Positions 7,629-15,402 are shown, counted from the stretch's first letter. The stretch is 35,309 nt of DNA from an uncultured Clostridia bacterium (GCA_947629845.1 CANRFD010000001.1:1-35309), one strand, 5' to 3'. The notes: a model not told the origin generated them from the sequence alone. Numbers and translations are program-made.

Positions 7629-7658
7629 ATTATACCATATGCGGTGGGGTTCGGGCAA
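7629..7658 (-). promoter_or_regulatory. Promoter of the ABC-F gene
   Basis: TTGCCC, an 18-base spacer, then a perfect TATAAT on the minus strand. The predicted start, near 7622, is about 19 bases before the chosen ATG, which decides that start over the longer frame. Confidence 0.65.
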
Positions 7659-7685
7659 GTAAATTGAGCTACTTCCCTCCGCGTC

Positions 7686-7716
7686 CGCAAAAAATTCTCT
7701 GCCCCACGGGAAGGGG
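7686..7716 (-). terminator. Candidate terminator of the TIR-LRR gene
   Basis: Minus strand: a short GC stem (CCCC/GGGG around TTCCCGT) followed by CAGAGAATTTTTTGC, about 15 bases after the stop. The stem is short, so this is a moderate call. Confidence 0.45.
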
Positions 7717-7726
7717 AGGCTCGTGC

Positions 7727-9904
7727 TTAAGGCTCGGAACGCTCGTAAATGCGGCCGGTATCACCCGTGACGAGCGCGTCGCGGATGGTCTCCTGCGGGG
7801 AATCCCATTCAAACACGGTGTCGTAACGGAAAAATCCGAGCGTTTGCCACACGCTGCCCTCGGGCAGGCTGAAAGACGTGAGCCGCTGGCAGCGGGAGAA
7901 GGCGTTCGGCTCGATGCGTACGACGCCGCCGGGCACGGCAATGGAAGTGAGCGTCGTACAGTTGCGGAAGAGTGAATCGGCGATGACCTCGAGCGAGGCA
8001 GGAAGATGCACTTCCGCAAGGCGGACGCACCCCTCGAAGGCGCGTGCGCCGATCTCCTGCACGCCGTCCGGAATGTGGACGGAGCGAAGCGCCGTGCAAC
8101 CCGAGAAGGCGTCCTCGCCGATGCGAAGAAGCGAATCGGGGATCTCCACCGCCTCGAGCACGTTCCCGCCCCTCTTCACGGGAGCGGAGAATTCTGTGAC
8201 GGGCAGTCCGTCGAGCTCCTCGGGGATGTCGAGTTCGCGCATGTCGTATTCCCGCACATAGACGGCAAGAGAGCCGTCCTCCTTGACGTCGTAGTAGAAG
8301 CCGTCCGCATAGCCGTCGTTCGCCGCCTGCACCGTGTAGAGGCGGGCACAGACGATGCCGAATACCGACACGGCGGCGACGATGAGCGCGAGCACCTTGA
8401 TGGCCATCACGATCACGCCGTTCTCACGGCCGTTCTCACGGTTGCGCTCGACGTAGTTCCATTCGTCCGCCATGCTGTACATTGTGCCGAATCCCACCAA
8501 CAGCGAGAAGGCGAAGTACACCCACAGCCAGTCGTGCATGTTGTCCGTAAACCAGCCGATGAGAATGCAGACCGCCGCAAGCACACCCACCGCGGCGAGC
8601 CCCACGGCGATGAAAACCGTACTCTTCCCGCGGAATTGCAGGAAATCAAAGGCGAAATGCAATAGGATGATGGCCGAGAGAATGCCTGTCATGACAAGGC
8701 AGATTTTTTCTTCGGGCGAACCCAAAACGACGCGCACGGCGTACGGCTCGGAGAGAAGGAACAAAAGCACCGCAAGCTCGGCAAGCCCCAGGATGACATG
8801 CACGGCGACGGTGAACGCGATATGCTTCTTCAAATACTCGCTCGTGCGTTCCAAAATACTTGTTTTGGCGACGTGCGCCTGCGCCGGCTTCGTCTTTTGA
8901 TTTTGTGTGCGCGCCCGTCTCTCCGCTTTCTCCCGCGCCGCAGAAGCGCGCGAGGCGTGCGAACTTTCTTTGCGCCCGCGGGCGAGCTCGCAACACCGCT
9001 TGACGTGATTTAATACCTTGGGGTAGGCGTCGGGCTTTGTGAAGTCTATCCCCTCCACCCTGCCGTTGCGCTGCGGCAAACGCTCGATGGGCGTGCCCTT
9101 GAACACGATCGTGAGCGCGTCGCTCTCCTTCTGCCTGCCGTCCGCAAGCTCAAGAAAGCGCATGTATTCGTTCTTCACCCACTTCGTCGTGAGATATTCC
9201 TCGCGGAAACAGACGAGGATCATGGCGGGCGACTTCACGAGGGCGTACAGAATGCGCGCCTCGTAGTCGGTACCGGTGCTGTGCGCCATCTCCGCCTCCG
9301 AATAGAAGGGACGAAGCCCCTGCTCCTTGAGATAGTCATAGAGCTTGTAGGCGGCGTGGCTGTCGGGCGTGCTCTCTCCGTTGGCGTCCGTTATCTTGGC
9401 GGAGATGAACACGTCGTAGTCCAGTCCGCGCTTTTGAAATTCGAAAAATTTGTTGCGGATGTCGTCGATCTCCGCACCGCGCTCCAAGTAGACGGCGCGC
9501 TGCTCGGCGTCGGCAAGGGAGAGGGCTCGGCAGAATTCCTCGCTCTCCGTAAACCGCTTCTTCGTGATAAGGTGGCAGATGGGATGCAGACGGGTCTCGT
9601 CGACGTCGTCGCGCAGATAGCGCACGCGGAAAAGCGCTTGCGCCATACCGAAATACGCCTCGGGTTCCTGCCTATCTAACTCCGCCGCCTTTTGATATGC
9701 GGAATACGCCTCGTCGAAGCGGCACATATCTATCTCATGTTCGCCGAGACGGAGCGCATCTAAAACGGCGGAGGAAGTCCCCCGCCGCGGCAGCGTCCAC
9801 CGCGAGTTGCAGTAGCGGCACCGCACGATCCCGCTCGCCGTGGAAATATCGAGCGGGGCGCCGCAATTTTTACATTGAAACGTAGCGCTTACCCAATCCG
9901 ACAC
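7727..9904 (-). CDS. Zinc ribbon-TIR-transmembrane-LRR protein (receptor-like)
   Basis: This 725-residue multidomain protein has, in order: a zinc ribbon with two CxxC pairs (Cys11/14 and Cys29/32); a TPR-like helical part (about 50-85); a TIR domain (about 162-265) starting YDVFISAK; a Lys/Arg-rich linker; five membrane helices (about 361-384, 400-420, 429-452, 457-478, 496-519); and four to five BspA-type LRR units (about 580-690, for example IPDGVQEIGARAFEGC). The Glu of DYEARILYALVKS (about 215) occupies the catalytic position of TIR NAD-cleaving enzymes, and WVKNE follows. Positive charges place TIR inside and LRRs outside. The start is GTG at 9904, because a longer frame overlaps the -10 element. 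Zinc ribbon-TIR proteins are common in gut Clostridia; the TM-LRR tail is what is odd here. Receptor or immune function is inference. Confidence 0.85.
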   Translation of the reverse strand: MSDWVSATFQCKNCGAPLDISTASGIVRCRYCNSRWTLPRRGTSSAVLDALRLGEHEIDMCRFDEAYSAYQKAAELDRQEPEAYFGMAQALFRVRYLRDDVDETRLHPICHLITKKRFTESEEFCRALSLADAEQRAVYLERGAEIDDIRNKFFEFQKRGLDYDVFISAKITDANGESTPDSHAAYKLYDYLKEQGLRPFYSEAEMAHSTGTDYEARILYALVKSPAMILVCFREEYLTTKWVKNEYMRFLELADGRQKESDALTIVFKGTPIERLPQRNGRVEGIDFTKPDAYPKVLNHVKRCCELARGRKESSHASRASAAREKAERRARTQNQKTKPAQAHVAKTSILERTSEYLKKHIAFTVAVHVILGLAELAVLLFLLSEPYAVRVVLGSPEEKICLVMTGILSAIILLHFAFDFLQFRGKSTVFIAVGLAAVGVLAAVCILIGWFTDNMHDWLWVYFAFSLLVGFGTMYSMADEWNYVERNRENGRENGVIVMAIKVLALIVAAVSVFGIVCARLYTVQAANDGYADGFYYDVKEDGSLAVYVREYDMRELDIPEELDGLPVTEFSAPVKRGGNVLEAVEIPDSLLRIGEDAFSGCTALRSVHIPDGVQEIGARAFEGCVRLAEVHLPASLEVIADSLFRNCTTLTSIAVPGGVVRIEPNAFSRCQRLTSFSLPEGSVWQTLGFFRYDTVFEWDSPQETIRDALVTGDTGRIYERSEP

Positions 9905-9945
9905 GTTCGCCCGTCTCCTTTTTTCGCATTCGTAGTTTTGAGATA

Positions 9946-9974
9946 AGTATATCACATCCTGCTTTTGAAGTCAA
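9946..9974 (-). promoter_or_regulatory. sigma-A promoter of the TIR-LRR gene
   Basis: TTGACT, a 17-base spacer, then TATACT on the minus strand; start predicted near 9939. The leader of about 35 bases contains AAGGAG before the GTG at 9904. It lies back to back with the alcohol dehydrogenase promoter. Confidence 0.75.
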
Positions 9975-10012
9975 GTAAACGGCGCGAAAAGCGCCCTTCC
10001 CACCGCGGCGCC

Positions 10013-10040
10013 TTGACAAATTTCCTATGTTGCCTATAAT
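10013..10040 (+). promoter_or_regulatory. sigma-A promoter of the alcohol dehydrogenase gene, leaderless
   Basis: A consensus TTGACA, a 16-base spacer, then a consensus TATAAT. The -10 ends at 10040 and the ATG is at 10048, so transcription should begin at or within a base or two of the start codon. No ribosome site can fit. Confidence 0.8.
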
Positions 10041-10047
10041 AAGACAT

Positions 10048-11250
10048 ATGAACATATTCCGAAAAACCTATTGCAGAGTCGTTCACCTCGGGCTGAAGCT
10101 CGCGTCGCCCTTTTTGCCCTACCGCATGCCGCGATCTTGCACGTACGAAGCGGCGGCGCAGGCGCTCCGCAATGCGGGCAAGGGGCGGCTTTTGCTCGTC
10201 ACGGGGAAAAACGTCCGCGCACGCGGGCTGTGCGAACCCCTGCTTTCCGCCATGAAAACCGCGGGCATGGAGACGGAGATCTTCGACGCCGTGCCCGCCG
10301 ATCCCACCGTTGCCTGCGTGGAGGCGGCGGTTTCCCTCTACCGCGAAAGGGGGTGCGACTGCGTTGCGGCGGTGGGCGGCGGCTCCCCCATGGACTGCGC
10401 CAAGGGCGTGTGCGCGCGGGCGGCTTCCCCCAAGCGGCCGCTCAAGGCGATGAAGGGCGCGCTGAAGGTGAAGGGCAAAGTTCCCCCCTTCCTCGCCGTT
10501 CCCACGACAGCGGGCTCGGGGAGCGAGATGACGGCGGCCGCCGTGTTCACCGACGGCGAGGCGCACGAGAAGTTCGCCGTGTTCTCCTACAAACTCGTGC
10601 CGGAATTTGTGCGGCAGGATCCCGCGCTCACCCTCTCCCTTCCCCCCGCCGTGACGGCGGACACGGGCATGGACGCTTTGACCCATGCGGTGGAGGCGTA
10701 CATCGGGCGGGCGACGGCGAAAACCTCGCGAAATTATGCGGAACTCGCAGCGTTTGCCGTTTTTTCGCATCTTCCGCGGGCATATGCGGAGGGAAACGAC
10801 CTCGGCGCACGGCGCGAAATGCTTGTTGCGGCGGGCAATGCCGGCGCGGCGTTCACCCTCTCCTATGTGGGGTATGTGCACGCGCTCGCACATGCGCTCG
10901 GGGGCGCGTACGGGCTGCCCCACGGGAGGCTCTGCGCCGCCCTTCTGCCCCACGTCCTGCGCGCCTACGGCAAAAAGGCGCATAAAAAACTCGCGCGGCT
11001 CGCCGTCCGTTGCAAGCTGTGCGAAGAAAAAACACCCCGAAGCGAGGCGGCGGAACTGTTCATCCGCAGGGTGGAAACGCTCTCCCGCGAAGTCGGCATT
11101 CCGCAGCGGCTCCCCATCAAAAAAGAGGACATCCCGCAGCTCGCCGCCCGCGCCGCAAGGGAGGCCAACCCCCTCTACCCCGTGCCCAAACTCTTGGACA
11201 GGGGCGAACTTGAGACCGTTCTGCACGCCGTTCGGAAGAAGCGGGAATAA
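10048..11250 (+). CDS. Iron-containing (group III) alcohol dehydrogenase
   Basis: This is a 400-residue cytoplasmic NAD(P)-dependent alcohol/aldehyde oxidoreductase of the Fe-ADH family. The nucleotide-binding loop is GGGSPMDCAK (about 110-119), and PTTAGSGSE (152-160) is typical of the family. The four metal ligands are present: Asp209 and His213 in DALTH, His282 in AHALGG and His292 in PHG. The length is normal. The start is the ATG giving MNIFRKTYCR; an upstream in-frame ATG lies inside the promoter. The N-terminal CR..HLGLKLASPFLPYR pattern recurs in related clostridial Fe-ADHs, which supports this start. The substrate cannot be told; a role in fermentation or redox balance is likely. It is the only plus-strand gene in this part and is transcribed alone. 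Confidence 0.9.
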   Translation: MNIFRKTYCRVVHLGLKLASPFLPYRMPRSCTYEAAAQALRNAGKGRLLLVTGKNVRARGLCEPLLSAMKTAGMETEIFDAVPADPTVACVEAAVSLYRERGCDCVAAVGGGSPMDCAKGVCARAASPKRPLKAMKGALKVKGKVPPFLAVPTTAGSGSEMTAAAVFTDGEAHEKFAVFSYKLVPEFVRQDPALTLSLPPAVTADTGMDALTHAVEAYIGRATAKTSRNYAELAAFAVFSHLPRAYAEGNDLGARREMLVAAGNAGAAFTLSYVGYVHALAHALGGAYGLPHGRLCAALLPHVLRAYGKKAHKKLARLAVRCKLCEEKTPRSEAAELFIRRVETLSREVGIPQRLPIKKEDIPQLAARAAREANPLYPVPKLLDRGELETVLHAVRKKRE

Positions 11251-11278
11251 AAAAACAGCCGCCGGGATCGCCGGCGGC
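11249..11278 (-). terminator. Terminator of the DUF368 gene
   Basis: On the minus strand GCCGCCGG and CCGGCGGC form a perfect 8-bp stem around a 5-base loop, followed by TG and seven T. It overlaps the stop codon of the converging alcohol dehydrogenase gene, whose own transcript would form the same hairpin but without a U-tract. Confidence 0.85.
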
Positions 11279-11283
11279 AACGT

Positions 11284-12264
11284 CTATTTGGCCTGTTTTT
11301 TCCGCACCAGCCAGACGAGCAGATAGGAGAGCGCGGCGCCGATAAACAGCATCAAAACCGAGACCGCCCAATACCACGGGCTGGAATAGAGGTGGGAAAG
11401 CGACGGGGGCGCGTTCTGCACCGTGGTGAAATACACCGCCACGACGGAGCCCAAAACAAACCCCAGTATGGCAAAATGGGTGCCGCGGGGGAATTTCTCC
11501 AGCAAAAATTTCATGACCACGGAGACGGCATAGAAGCCGACGAGCACCCCCACGCCCGTGCACGCGAGCACGGCAATGGAGACGCCGACGTTCTGCCAGC
11601 GCAGCAAGTTGTCGGTGATGAGCTCGACAAGCGGCGTATAGTAGCCGAAGATGAGCAGGAGCATGGAGCCCGAGATGCCCGGCACGACGAGGGCGCAAGC
11701 CCCCGCCATTCCCACGACGACGAGCAAGAAGTAGCCCCCCACATCGAGGTGGAAAAGGTCGACATTCGCCCCCGTCGGCAGGAACAGCATGCACGCCGCA
11801 ATGATGCACGGAAGGGCAAAACTCACAGCGTTATGCCATTTTGGCTTCCCCTTCAGCTTTTCGGTGATGGAAGGGAGTCCGCCGAGGGAGAGCCCGACGA
11901 ACAGCGTTACCGTGGGGATGGGGTAGTTCGCAAGCCCCCACTGAATGGGGAACATCAGCGCGGCGATGCCCAAGACCATGCCGATTACAATGGGCAGAAG
12001 GAACAGAAAACTCTCCTTGAACTTTTTGAAGATCCCGACGATGCTGCCCACAAGTCTTTCGTAAATGCCGAGAATGGCCGCCACCGACCCGCCCGAAAAC
12101 CCGGGGATGATGAACGCAACGCCGATCGCCGCCCCGCGCAGCACGTTTGCGAGAAATTCCACAAATTTATTGGGCTTTTGGGGTGCGGGCGCAGGTTCAC
12201 CCTGTGCGGAGGGCGCTTCGGAGGCGGTTTCCGCCGTCCCTGCGGACTGTTTGTTTTCTTCCAT
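11284..12264 (-). CDS. DUF368 family polyprenyl-phosphate transporter (PopT-like)
   Basis: This 326-residue polytopic membrane protein has a soluble Pro/Ala/Glu-rich N-terminus (about 1-33) and then about eight to nine membrane helices. Two internally related motifs, IIPGFSGGSVAAILGIYERL and VVPGISGSMLLLIFGYYTPL, mark DUF368 and suggest an inverted repeat fold. DUF368 members (PopT) were shown to recycle undecaprenyl phosphate across the membrane for cell-wall and glycan synthesis; I assign that role by family. Its promoter -10 element lies only 9 bases before the ATG, so the mRNA may have almost no leader. A single-gene transcription unit. Confidence 0.88.
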   Translation of the reverse strand: MEENKQSAGTAETASEAPSAQGEPAPAPQKPNKFVEFLANVLRGAAIGVAFIIPGFSGGSVAAILGIYERLVGSIVGIFKKFKESFLFLLPIVIGMVLGIAALMFPIQWGLANYPIPTVTLFVGLSLGGLPSITEKLKGKPKWHNAVSFALPCIIAACMLFLPTGANVDLFHLDVGGYFLLVVVGMAGACALVVPGISGSMLLLIFGYYTPLVELITDNLLRWQNVGVSIAVLACTGVGVLVGFYAVSVVMKFLLEKFPRGTHFAILGFVLGSVVAVYFTTVQNAPPSLSHLYSSPWYWAVSVLMLFIGAALSYLLVWLVRKKQAK

Positions 12265-12273
12265 ACTGTTTTA

Positions 12274-12302
12274 AGTATATCATAGCCCCCGCCAAAATAC
12301 AA
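12274..12302 (-). promoter_or_regulatory. Promoter of the DUF368 gene, nearly leaderless
   Basis: TTGTAT, a 17-base spacer, then TATACT on the minus strand. The -10 ends 9 bases before the ATG, so the predicted start leaves a leader of about 0-3 bases and no ribosome site. Confidence 0.6.
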
Positions 12303-12322
12303 CAAAAAATCAATTTATCGGC

Positions 12323-12357
12323 GAAAAAAAATGGAGGGCCCGCCTTTTTGCGGACTC
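12323..12357 (-). terminator. Terminator of the XRE regulator gene
   Basis: On the minus strand GAGAGTCCGC pairs with GCGGGCCCTC (one mismatch, one G-T pair) across an A-rich loop, followed by CATTTTTTTTCG. It begins right at the stop codon. Confidence 0.8.
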
Positions 12358-12573
12358 TCAATAGTTTTTTCTGCCGAGCAAATAATCGATATCTTCGTGA
12401 AAATAATCCGCTATTTTGCAGAGATTTTCAAGCGAGACCTCCCGTTGACACAGCAAATACCGCGAGATCGTCGGCTGCGGAATGCCGACCCGTTTGGAGA
12501 ACTCCCGAACGGACAGCTCCCCTATCAGCTCCTTCAAATTTTGCGCAAACGTCTCCGAATATTTGGTTGCCAT
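12358..12573 (-). CDS. Small XRE-family helix-turn-helix regulator
   Basis: This 71-residue protein is a single Cro/C1-type helix-turn-helix domain: SVREFSKRVGIPQPTISRYL (about 21-40), then SLENLCKIADYFHEDIDYLL, the usual ending of this family. It has no sensor domain, so it probably acts as a dimeric repressor. The start is uncertain. ATG at 12573 has a weak GGGA site; ATG at 12591 has none, and anything longer would enter the promoter. It is divergent from the LRR gene at 12672. A perfect palindrome between the two starts is the natural operator, so it likely controls that gene and itself. Confidence 0.85.
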   Translation of the reverse strand: MATKYSETFAQNLKELIGELSVREFSKRVGIPQPTISRYLLCQREVSLENLCKIADYFHEDIDYLLGRKNY

Positions 12574-12605
12574 ATGATTTTCCCATGCCATTTTACATAA
12601 AATGC

Positions 12606-12635
12606 TTGACGTGATACCGTTCGGTATTATATAAT
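12606..12635 (+). promoter_or_regulatory. Promoter of the LRR protein gene
   Basis: TTGACG, an 18-base spacer, then a perfect TATAAT; start predicted near 12642. The ribosome site GAGGAGG precedes the ATG at 12672. Read on the minus strand, the same AT-rich block also contains TATAAT for the XRE gene, but its -35 is poor. Confidence 0.75.
12614..12627. promoter_or_regulatory. Operator palindrome, probable XRE regulator binding site
   Basis: ATACCG-TT-CGGTAT, a perfect 6-bp inverted repeat with a 2-base centre, lies wholly between the -35 and -10 of the LRR promoter and 41 bases upstream of the XRE start. Bound protein there would block RNA polymerase. Confidence 0.65.
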
Positions 12636-12671
12636 TTGAGTTAATCAATTATCTATCGAGGAGGAAAGAAA

Positions 12672-13928
12672 ATGGGAGATACCAACGGGTTCCGCATTGA
12701 AAACGGGAAACTCATAAGTTATACCGGTGACGATTTGGAAATCATCATCCCGGACGAAGTGACGGAGATCGGCAGCAGCGTCTTTGCAAATTCCGGCGTG
12801 CGCAAGGTCGTCATCGGCGACTCGGTCAAAATTATCGGCTTCTGTGCGTTCAGAAATTGCAAAACACTCATGGAGGTCAGCCTTACAAACGGTTTGGAGG
12901 AAATCGGCGCGTCGGCATTTGAAGGCTGTGTCGGTTTGCAAAAAATTCATATCGGAGACTCGGTCAAGGCTATCGGTTCAGAGGCTTTCAAAAGTTGCAG
13001 GACGCTCATGGAAGTTTACCTGTCAAAGGACTTGGAAGAGATTAGCGCATCGGCGTTCGAAAGCTGTGCCAGTCTGCAAAAAATCTATGGCGGTTCCAAA
13101 ATAAAGCGCATCGGCGACGCTGCATTTCAAAAGTGCCCCATCGCGGAATTTGATTTCAGCAGCGTGACAAGTATTGGCGCAGAGGCCTTTTCCGATTGCA
13201 AGTTGACCGAAGTCACGTTCGGGCGCGGCCTCGCTTTTTTGGGGCGCAGCGCGTTTTCGGGTTGCTCAAATTTAACATCGGTAATCTTCGACGCCGACTC
13301 ACCGTTGGAAACGATTGAGGAACACGCATTCGAGAATTGCTCTGTAACAAATTTGCAGCTACCGTCACATTTGAAAAAAATCGGAGAACGTGCATTTCAC
13401 TACCCCGACAACTATAGAGTCACTCGAAAAGAAATTATCCTTCCCGACTCACTGAAGATCATCGAAGAGTATGCGTTTGACGATTCTAAATTTGAGCTGA
13501 TAATCATACCTTACGGTGTAACGCACATCGGCGCCAAAAGTTTTGATGAAGCATGGAAAATCGTCCTACCGGAAGTCTTTCGAGCTCAAATCTCCAACAT
13601 CGTTGGCTCTAATACGAAAGTAATTTACTATCAAACCGAGGAGCAATATGAAAGGCTCAAAGAATACGGCTTTTTAATGGATGGCGGAGATCTGATAAAA
13701 GTTGTAAGGAAACTCTCCTTAATCAACTTTCCGGACTTTGTAACGCGGATCTGCCGCGGCGCAATTGTTGACTGCGGCCTTTACAGCACCATGATCCCCG
13801 AAGATACCGTAATAGAAGAGGGCGCCTTCAACTGCCCCACTCTGAAGTATGTTACCGTTTCAAAGCAATACAAGAAAAAACGGAAACTGTACTTCGGCAA
13901 ATACAAAATCAAATACACTTTCATATAA
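12672..13928 (+). CDS. BspA-type leucine-rich repeat protein (LRR_5), cytoplasmic
   Basis: This 418-residue protein is made almost entirely of BspA-like LRR units of about 23 residues, with the recurring pattern EIGASAFEGCVGLQKIHI. At least ten units are visible in residues 15-300, plus a degenerate set towards the C-terminus. There is no signal peptide, membrane segment or surface anchor, which is unusual because most BspA-type LRR proteins are secreted; it may bind a partner in the cytosol. Base composition is visibly more AT-rich than the neighbours. The GAGGAGG site and promoter fix the start. With the divergent XRE gene it forms an isolated two-gene cassette that may have been transferred. 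No reaction is suggested by the sequence. Confidence 0.85.
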   Translation: MGDTNGFRIENGKLISYTGDDLEIIIPDEVTEIGSSVFANSGVRKVVIGDSVKIIGFCAFRNCKTLMEVSLTNGLEEIGASAFEGCVGLQKIHIGDSVKAIGSEAFKSCRTLMEVYLSKDLEEISASAFESCASLQKIYGGSKIKRIGDAAFQKCPIAEFDFSSVTSIGAEAFSDCKLTEVTFGRGLAFLGRSAFSGCSNLTSVIFDADSPLETIEEHAFENCSVTNLQLPSHLKKIGERAFHYPDNYRVTRKEIILPDSLKIIEEYAFDDSKFELIIIPYGVTHIGAKSFDEAWKIVLPEVFRAQISNIVGSNTKVIYYQTEEQYERLKEYGFLMDGGDLIKVVRKLSLINFPDFVTRICRGAIVDCGLYSTMIPEDTVIEEGAFNCPTLKYVTVSKQYKKKRKLYFGKYKIKYTFI

Positions 13929-13977
13929 AAAACTACTCCCGGACGGAACATGTTCGGGAGCGGTTTTTTATATTTTT
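13927..13977. terminator. Bidirectional terminator between the LRR gene and gdhA
   Basis: CTCCCGGAC and GTTCGGGAG (one G-T pair) form a 9-bp stem around GGAACAT. On the plus strand it is followed by CGGTTTTTTATA. On the minus strand it is followed by TAGTTTTTTATA, so it can stop both converging transcripts. Confidence 0.88.
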
Positions 13978-13986
13978 TTCGTTGCC

Positions 13987-15321
13987 TTACACAATGCCCT
14001 GCGCCATCATCGCGTCGGCGACCTTCAAAAAGCCTGCGATGTTCGCACCGGCGACGTAATCGCCCGCCATGCCGTACGCCTTGGCGGCGTCGTCCATGTT
14101 GTGGTAGATATTCACCATGATGTCCTTGAGTTTTTTATCCACTTCCTCGAACGTCCAGAACATTCTGCCGCTCGACTGCGCCATCTCGAGCGCGCTGGTC
14201 GCAACGCCGCCCGCGTTGGCCGCCTTTGCGGGAAGAAACACGACGCCCGCCCTTTGGAACACGGCGATGCCCTCGAGCGTCGTGGGCATATTCGCCCCCT
14301 CGCCGACGTACTTCACGCCGTTTGCAACCAGCTTTTTCGCACTCTCCTCGTCGATCTCGTTCTGCGTGGCGCAGGGAAGCGCGATGTCGCACGGGATCGT
14401 CCAGATGCCCCTGCAACCCTCGTGATATTCCGCGGACTTGACGCGCTCCGCATACTCCCGAATGCGCCCCCGTTCCACTTCCTTGATCTGTTTGACGACG
14501 GCGACGTCGATGCCCTTTTTATCGTAGATATAGCCGTTGCTATCGTACATGGCGACGACCTTTGCGCCGAGCGCCTGCGCCTTTTCCACCGCGTAGATGG
14601 CGACGTTCCCCGAACCGGAGACGACGACCGTCTTGCCCTTCAAGCTGTCGCCGCGGCACTTTAACGCCTCCTCGGCCATGTAGACGAGCCCGTAGCCCGT
14701 CGCTTCCTTTCTGACGAGGCTGCCGCCGTAGGAGAGCCCCCTGCCCGTAAGCACGCCGACGTGCTCGTTTTTAAGCCTCTTATACTGCCCGAAGAGGAAG
14801 CCGATCTCCCTGCCTCCCACGCCGATGTCGCCCGCAGGGACGTCGGTATCCTGCCCGATATGGCGGAAAAGTTCGGTCATAAAGCTCTGGCAGAACTTCA
14901 TGATCTCGTTGTCGCTCTTGCCCTTGGGGTCGAAATCCGAGCCGCCCTTGCCGCCGCCGATGGGCAGCCCCGTAAGGCTGTTCTTCAAAATTTGCTCCAA
15001 CCCGAGAAACTTGATGATGGAGAGGTTGACGGACGGATGAAAGCGCAGCCCGCCCTTATAGGGGCCGATGGCGCTGTTGAACTGCACGCGGTAGCCCTTG
15101 TTGACGTGCACATGCCCGCCGTCGTCCACCCACGGGACGCGGAACATCACCACCCGCTCGGGCTCGACGAAGCGCTCCAACAGCGCCGCCTGCTCGTATT
15201 CGGGGTGCCGCTCGATGACGGGTTTCAGGCTGCCCAAAATTTCCGTCGCCGCCTGATAGAACTCCGGCTCGCCGGGATTTTTCGCCTTGAGCTCTTGCAA
15301 AACTCTCTCTACATAACTCAT
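13987..15321 (-). CDS. gdhA: NADP-type glutamate dehydrogenase
   Basis: This 444-residue enzyme interconverts glutamate with 2-oxoglutarate and ammonium. The catalytic lysine lies in LPIGGGKGGSDFDP (Lys125), DVPAGDIGVGGREIG holds the catalytic Asp165, and the dinucleotide loop GSGNVA is at 236-241. The strand after the loop ends AMYDSNG rather than an acidic NAD-type end, which suggests NADP(H) and so ammonium assimilation; this is inference. The length matches the hexameric bacterial family. The start is the ATG giving MSYVERVLQE, preceded by AAAGGAAG; a longer frame runs through the promoter. It is a single-gene unit with its own promoter and terminator, and a perfect palindrome overlaps the -35. 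Confidence 0.96.
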   Translation of the reverse strand: MSYVERVLQELKAKNPGEPEFYQAATEILGSLKPVIERHPEYEQAALLERFVEPERVVMFRVPWVDDGGHVHVNKGYRVQFNSAIGPYKGGLRFHPSVNLSIIKFLGLEQILKNSLTGLPIGGGKGGSDFDPKGKSDNEIMKFCQSFMTELFRHIGQDTDVPAGDIGVGGREIGFLFGQYKRLKNEHVGVLTGRGLSYGGSLVRKEATGYGLVYMAEEALKCRGDSLKGKTVVVSGSGNVAIYAVEKAQALGAKVVAMYDSNGYIYDKKGIDVAVVKQIKEVERGRIREYAERVKSAEYHEGCRGIWTIPCDIALPCATQNEIDEESAKKLVANGVKYVGEGANMPTTLEGIAVFQRAGVVFLPAKAANAGGVATSALEMAQSSGRMFWTFEEVDKKLKDIMVNIYHNMDDAAKAYGMAGDYVAGANIAGFLKVADAMMAQGIV

Positions 15322-15364
15322 ACTTTTACTTCCTTTGCCGCTTGGCACATAAGATCCAAGTGCA

Positions 15365-15393
15365 ATTATACCAAAAAGCTGCGGGTATTGCAA
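15365..15393 (-). promoter_or_regulatory. sigma-A promoter of gdhA
   Basis: TTGCAA, a 17-base spacer, then a perfect TATAAT on the minus strand. Start is predicted near 15358, giving a leader of about 37 bases with an AAAGGAAG ribosome site. Confidence 0.8.
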
Positions 15394-15402
15394 ATTTTGC
15401 AA
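15388..15402. promoter_or_regulatory. Operator-like palindrome over the gdhA -35
   Basis: TTGCAAA-T-TTTGCAA, a perfect 7-bp inverted repeat with a 1-base centre, covers the -35 hexamer. This is the expected position for a repressor site. A second inverted repeat, CTTATAT-GGA-ATATAAG, lies at 15433-15449, further upstream. The cognate regulator is not in this window. Confidence 0.55.

Noticed and set aside
9905..9955. Longer N-terminus of the TIR-LRR protein from GTG at 9955
   Set aside because: That start overlaps the -10 hexamer TATACT, so it would not be on the transcript. The GTG at 9904 has AAGGAG upstream.
9952..11280. Minus-strand open frame opposite the iron alcohol dehydrogenase
   Set aside because: The plus strand has all Fe-ADH motifs and a consensus promoter; the minus frame has no recognisable domain.
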